Source of the DNA: Ewingella sp. CoE-038-23
GTDB lineage: Bacteria; Pseudomonadota; Gammaproteobacteria; Enterobacterales; Enterobacteriaceae
DNA length: 64,000 bases
Direction of reading: 5' to 3'
Assembly (NCBI RefSeq): GCF_040419245.1
Contig: NZ_JAZHOH010000001.1
Span: 930,001-994,000, forward strand
Made by a program: the position numbers and the translations under genes. The notes below the pieces were generated by a model, which saw only the letters and a program-made list of their open reading frames with translations, was not told where the DNA came from and did not search any database. Below are positions 60,659-64,000 of the stretch, one piece after another (the stretch's first letter is position 1; every line of letters starts with the position of its first letter).

Positions 60659-61455
60659 AGCGTATCAATGCTTTAACCATTGCCGGGACGGACCCGAGCG
60701 GCGGTGCGGGGATTCAGGCTGACCTGAAAACCTTCTCGGCGCTGGCGGCTTACGGCACCAGCGTTATCACCGCGCTGGTGGCGCAAAACACCCGTGGCGT
60801 GCAGTCGGTTTACAACATCGACCCGGCTTTTGTGGCGGCGCAGCTGGACTCGGTGCTCAGCGACGTGCGTATTGATACCGCCAAAATCGGCATGCTGGCT
60901 AACAGCGATATTGTCGACGCCGTGGCCGAGCGCCTTCGGCACTACCAGCCGCCGTTTGTGGTGCTGGACACCGTTATGCTGGCTAAAAGCGGCGATCCGC
61001 TGCTGTCGGCGGATTCGGTTGAGGCGTTGCGACGGCTGCTGTTGCCACAGGTGGCGATAATCACGCCGAACCTGCCGGAGGCGGCGGCGCTGCTGGAGTG
61101 CGACATGGCGCAGAATGAGCAAGAGATGCGTGAACAGGGCGAGGCGCTGTTGGCGATGGGCTGTGACGCGGTGCTGATGAAGGGCGGGCATTTAACGGAT
61201 AGCGAAAGCCCGGACTGGCTGTTTATGCGCGGATCCCGCGAGCGCTTTACCGCGCCGCGGGTTGAGACTCGACACACCCATGGCACGGGCTGCACGCTGT
61301 CGGCGGCGTTGGCGGCTCTGCGCCCGCGCCACGATAACTGGCCGGACACGGTTCGCGGCGCAAAGGCTTATCTGCAACAGGCGCTGGTGCAGGCGGATTC
61401 GCTGGAGGTGGGGCAAGGTATCGGCCCGGTTCACCATTTTCACCAGTGGTGGTAA
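60655..61455 (+). CDS. thiD: HMP/HMP-P kinase
   Basis: Bifunctional hydroxymethylpyrimidine / phosphomethylpyrimidine kinase (266 aa). Start [20 protein letters not shown], motif [14 protein letters not shown], and the ATP/anion hole [12 protein letters not shown] are intact. ATG 60655 overlaps the thiM stop (ATGA). Confidence 0.96.
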   Translation: MKRINALTIAGTDPSGGAGIQADLKTFSALAAYGTSVITALVAQNTRGVQSVYNIDPAFVAAQLDSVLSDVRIDTAKIGMLANSDIVDAVAERLRHYQPPFVVLDTVMLAKSGDPLLSADSVEALRRLLLPQVAIITPNLPEAAALLECDMAQNEQEMREQGEALLAMGCDAVLMKGGHLTDSESPDWLFMRGSRERFTAPRVETRHTHGTGCTLSAALAALRPRHDNWPDTVRGAKAYLQQALVQADSLEVGQGIGPVHHFHQWW

Positions 61456-61472
61456 CCGCGCGAACTCTGCCG

Positions 61473-62336
61473 TCAGGCTCGGATTTTGTTATGGCATAAC
61501 TCAGGTTCTACCTGTTTGAACATCGACAGCGCCTGCTGCAAATGCTCGGCGTCGAACGGGTTCAACGGGTAGAACTTATCCTCTTTGCGCGGGCGCAGCG
61601 ACAGCCGAATCTGGTTGGCGGTCACCCGTTCATAGAGGTAGCTGGCGATGTCATCATTCTCCTCGTCGCGCCAGGAAATCAGCAGCGCCGCGTGCTCGCC
61701 AGTGCGGCGGCCGAGGAAACGATTCTTGGTCCACATCCCTTCAAAATCGCCATCCTTTTGCAGTTTCTTACCGCTGAACAGATCGCTGTCAGCCAGATAC
61801 CACAGGGCCTGCGGCGAGATCTCCCGCTGCACGCTGCGCCACATTGGCTGATTGTTTTCCATCTGCCAGCACGCCATGCCGAGGTAGTCATTAAGCTCGC
61901 GCCAGTCGTTTTCCAACTGTTGTTTCAAACTTTTGTCGGCCAGCGTGTGGAACTGCTGCAAGCCGGTAGCCTGTGCGCCAAGGCGGGTATAACCGACCAC
62001 CGACATGGTGCGCGGCCTGCGGCGCAGCGTCATCCACAGCAGGAATTTCGGAATGCGGAACTTGATGGCCTGCACGCTGAGCTTGTAACGCTGGCCGCGT
62101 GACATCACCAAGCCGTTAGACGCGCCGCGTTTGTCTTGATAATTGCGTACCAGCACCACGCTGTTTTGCCCCATCCAGCCGGTGACGTAATGCTCTTTGT
62201 CGCTGGCTGAAATATCCAAATCACGGGCGATCTGCTCGATTTTCTCCACGTCCAATTGGCCGAGGGAGAGGCTTTGATCCGCGCTGTAATAGCTCTTCTT
62301 TAAAACGGAGGAGGTCGGGTGAGTGGCTAACGACAT
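61473..62336 (-). CDS. Uncharacterised protein, 287 residues
   Basis: Not recognised. A soluble-looking protein with no signal peptide or clear TM segment; a hydrophobic/basic patch IPKFLLWMTLRRRPR is at about 94-108. Noticeable segments are VSVVGYTRLGAQATGLQQ (as SVVGYTRLG), ISPQALWYLADSDLFSGKK, and NRFLGRRTGEHAALLISWRDEENDD. Codon use is like the surrounding genes. It lies between thiD and a lateral-type flhA, on the same strand as flhA with a 127-base gap, so a link to flagella is possible but unproven. Confidence 0.75.
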   Translation of the reverse strand: MSLATHPTSSVLKKSYYSADQSLSLGQLDVEKIEQIARDLDISASDKEHYVTGWMGQNSVVLVRNYQDKRGASNGLVMSRGQRYKLSVQAIKFRIPKFLLWMTLRRRPRTMSVVGYTRLGAQATGLQQFHTLADKSLKQQLENDWRELNDYLGMACWQMENNQPMWRSVQREISPQALWYLADSDLFSGKKLQKDGDFEGMWTKNRFLGRRTGEHAALLISWRDEENDDIASYLYERVTANQIRLSLRPRKEDKFYPLNPFDAEHLQQALSMFKQVEPELCHNKIRA

Positions 62337-62463
62337 AACCGGGCTTCCAGCAAAATGACATTATTTATAGCGTAGCCTAAGTTGTCGGACATATTTATGT
62401 CAGTGCTAGCAAAAACCACAATTTTAATATCCCGCGCCCAAAATAAGGCGCGGGGGAAGGGCG

Positions 62464-64000
62464 TTACGTCAGACTGCCTTCAATACGCAGTTCGTGTTCA
62501 TCGGGGATTTCATTGAAGGAGAGCACGTGCAGCCCCGGCGCGAATAAACGGGCATAGCGCGACAGCAGCGGGCGCAGTTGCGGCGGCACCAGCAGCACCG
62601 GCTCTTTACCAATGGCTTTCATCTGCTCTTTGACTTTTGGCAGCGTATTTTGGAACTGTGTCAGCAGGTTAGGGTCCAGCGGAATGCTGTCGAGCGGCGT
62701 TTTACCCGCCGTTTGCGTCTGATTAAAGGCGGTCATCAGCAGCGTTTCCAGCTCGTGATGCAGGGTGTAAACCGACAGCGCGCTGCCCTGAACCATGCCC
62801 GCCGTGATGCTGCGGCGTAGGGCATAACGCACGTCGGCCGCCAGCAGGAAGGCGTCTTTGGTGGTGGCTGCGCTTTCCAGCAGCGTAGTGCCGATCACCA
62901 CGATATCGCGCAGCGACACCCCTTCTTGCAGCAGCATGCGATAGATGCGCAGCAGCTGGCTGTAATTGAGGGCGCCGTTGAGATCTTCCGCCAGTTTGGG
63001 GGACATCGACGCCAGCCGGTTGTGCAGCAGGGTGATGTCGTCATAGTTAAACAGGTCAGGAATATGCTGGCGCAGCACCTTGTTGACGTGAGTTGCCACT
63101 ACGCTGGCGCAGTCCACCACCTGATAGCCCAGATTAAGCGCGTGCGGCTTCTGGTCCGGCGTTATCCAGGTCACCGGCATGCCGTAGGCCGGGTCATTAT
63201 CCAGCTGGCCGTCCACCTCGCCATAGGTTTCGCTGGAGGGCAGCGCCATCAGTTTATCGGCGGGCAGCGTGCCGCTGGCCTGCTTGATGCCGTTGACCGT
63301 GATGATGTACTGGGTCGGCTTAAGGCGGAAGTTCTCGCGAATTCGCACCTCGGGCAGCAGCACGCCGTAGGTTTCCGACACCACCTGCCGCACCCCGCGT
63401 ATTCGCTGAGTGAGGGGGCTGCCTTTAGATTTATCAACCAGCGTCACCAGCTTGTAGCCAAGGCTAATTGCCACCGGCTCAATCAGCGGAATGCTTTCCC
63501 AGCTAACGGTTTGCTCAATATCTTCGCTGATATTTTTCGAGATTTCCGCCAGTTGCTCGGCTTCATTGACTGCCGCCTTAGGCTGGCGGCTGATGCGCCA
63601 CGCGGTGTAAGCCAGCATCGCGGTGAAAGAGAGGAAGGGCAGATGCGGCATGCCTGGCACCACCGCCAGCACAAACATCACGCCCGCCGCCGTGTAGAGC
63701 GTCATTGGCGAGGCCAGCAACTGACGCTTCATCTCCGTGGCCATATCGCCGCTGTCGTTGACGCGGGTAACAATAATTGCCGCCGCGGTAGAGAGCAGCA
63801 GGGACGGGATTTGCGCCACCAGACCATCACCAATGGTCAGTAACACGTACTGCTGGAAGGCGGCGCTGGCGCTCAGGTCATATTTAAAGATACCGATACA
63901 GATACCGCCGATCAGGTTGATCATTAAGATCATCATCCCGGCGATGGCGTCCCCACGGACAAACTTCGACGCCCCGTCCATTGCGCCGTAGAAATCCGCC
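62464..64000 (-). CDS. FlhA family export-gate protein, probably lateral-flagellar LfhA (5' part missing)
   Basis: Flagellar type III secretion gate. The reading frame continues past the right edge (ADFYGAMDGASKFVRGDAIAG), so the N-terminal TM part is outside. Seen are the FHIPEP-like region DGASKFVRGDAIAG, the helices near INLIGGICIGIFKYDLS and AQIPSLLLSTAAAIIVTR, and the cytoplasmic nonameric-ring domain to LRPLLSRYARLFAPGLHVLSFNEIP. The sequence resembles Flag-2 LfhA/FhiA more than primary FlhA, and no flhE follows, which agrees. Confidence 0.85.
   Translation of the reverse strand, partial: ADFYGAMDGASKFVRGDAIAGMMILMINLIGGICIGIFKYDLSASAAFQQYVLLTIGDGLVAQIPSLLLSTAAAIIVTRVNDSGDMATEMKRQLLASPMTLYTAAGVMFVLAVVPGMPHLPFLSFTAMLAYTAWRISRQPKAAVNEAEQLAEISKNISEDIEQTVSWESIPLIEPVAISLGYKLVTLVDKSKGSPLTQRIRGVRQVVSETYGVLLPEVRIRENFRLKPTQYIITVNGIKQASGTLPADKLMALPSSETYGEVDGQLDNDPAYGMPVTWITPDQKPHALNLGYQVVDCASVVATHVNKVLRQHIPDLFNYDDITLLHNRLASMSPKLAEDLNGALNYSQLLRIYRMLLQEGVSLRDIVVIGTTLLESAATTKDAFLLAADVRYALRRSITAGMVQGSALSVYTLHHELETLLMTAFNQTQTAGKTPLDSIPLDPNLLTQFQNTLPKVKEQMKAIGKEPVLLVPPQLRPLLSRYARLFAPGLHVLSFNEIPDEHELRIEGSLT

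Noticed and set aside
62926..63843. Plus-strand open frame of 305 codons opposite flhA
   Set aside because: Shadow frame with abundant His/Gln/Arg, as expected from the antisense of this gene.

Overview
The window is chromosomal DNA of an enteric gamma-proteobacterium (Enterobacterales). The backbone follows the E. coli order glmY-glrK-qseG-glrR-glnB-hmp-glyA-hcaT-csiE-suhB-trmJ-iscR-iscS-pepB-sseB-ndk-rlmN-rodZ-ispG-hisS-yfgM-bamB-der-yfgJ-xseA-guaB-guaA. Several accessory genes (pilW between rlmN and rodZ, protealysin with its emfourin inhibitor, membrane-bound gluconate dehydrogenase, a lateral-flagellar type FlhA) point to the Serratia/Rahnella/Ewingella side of the order (Yersiniaceae-like). 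The species cannot be fixed from the sequence alone.

Layout. 1-4.5 kb: sigma-54 dependent sRNA GlmY, the GlrK/QseG/GlrR two-component system and glnB. 4.5-12.7 kb: hmp and glyA back to back with NsrR and PurR sites, hcaT/csiE convergent, a DUF1007 + NicO metal-transport pair, and suhB. 12.8-18 kb: trmJ and a striking remnant isc locus, which has iscR with two abutting IscR boxes, an intrinsic terminator, then iscS followed directly by pepB. iscU, iscA, hscB, hscA, fdx and iscX are missing, and IscS lacks the C-terminal tail that contacts IscU. 18-29.3 kb: ndk, rlmN, pilW, rodZ, ispG, hisS, yfgM, bamB, der, an AEC permease and yfgJ. 29.3-35.8 kb: accessory block with emfourin/protealysin and a LacI-regulated MFS + GH31 alpha-glycosidase cassette. 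35.8-40.5 kb: xseA, guaB, guaA.

40.6-48.1 kb is a beta-glucoside utilisation locus. bglK and bglA lie downstream of a GntR/HutC regulator, which is divergent from a Lac-family PTS (IIB, IIC, IIA) and an outer-membrane sugar porin. 48.1-54.6 kb holds a LysE exporter, a LysR regulator, a NepI-like exporter beside a LacI regulator (with a perfect palindromic operator), osmC, a hicAB toxin-antitoxin pair and a DUF3313 lipoprotein. 55.1-58.5 kb is a three-subunit, periplasm-facing gluconate dehydrogenase (Tat-exported small subunit, FAD/GMC subunit, tri-heme cytochrome c). 58.6-59.2 kb contains no convincing gene but holds two diverged copies of a structured repeat in inverted orientation. The window ends with a GNAT acetyltransferase, TPP riboswitch-thiM-thiD, an unrecognised 287-residue protein and the 3' part of a lateral-type flhA running off the right edge.

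The most unusual signals are the reduced isc locus and the paired structured repeat at 58613-59192. No tRNA, rRNA, CRISPR array, transposase or prophage gene was seen.
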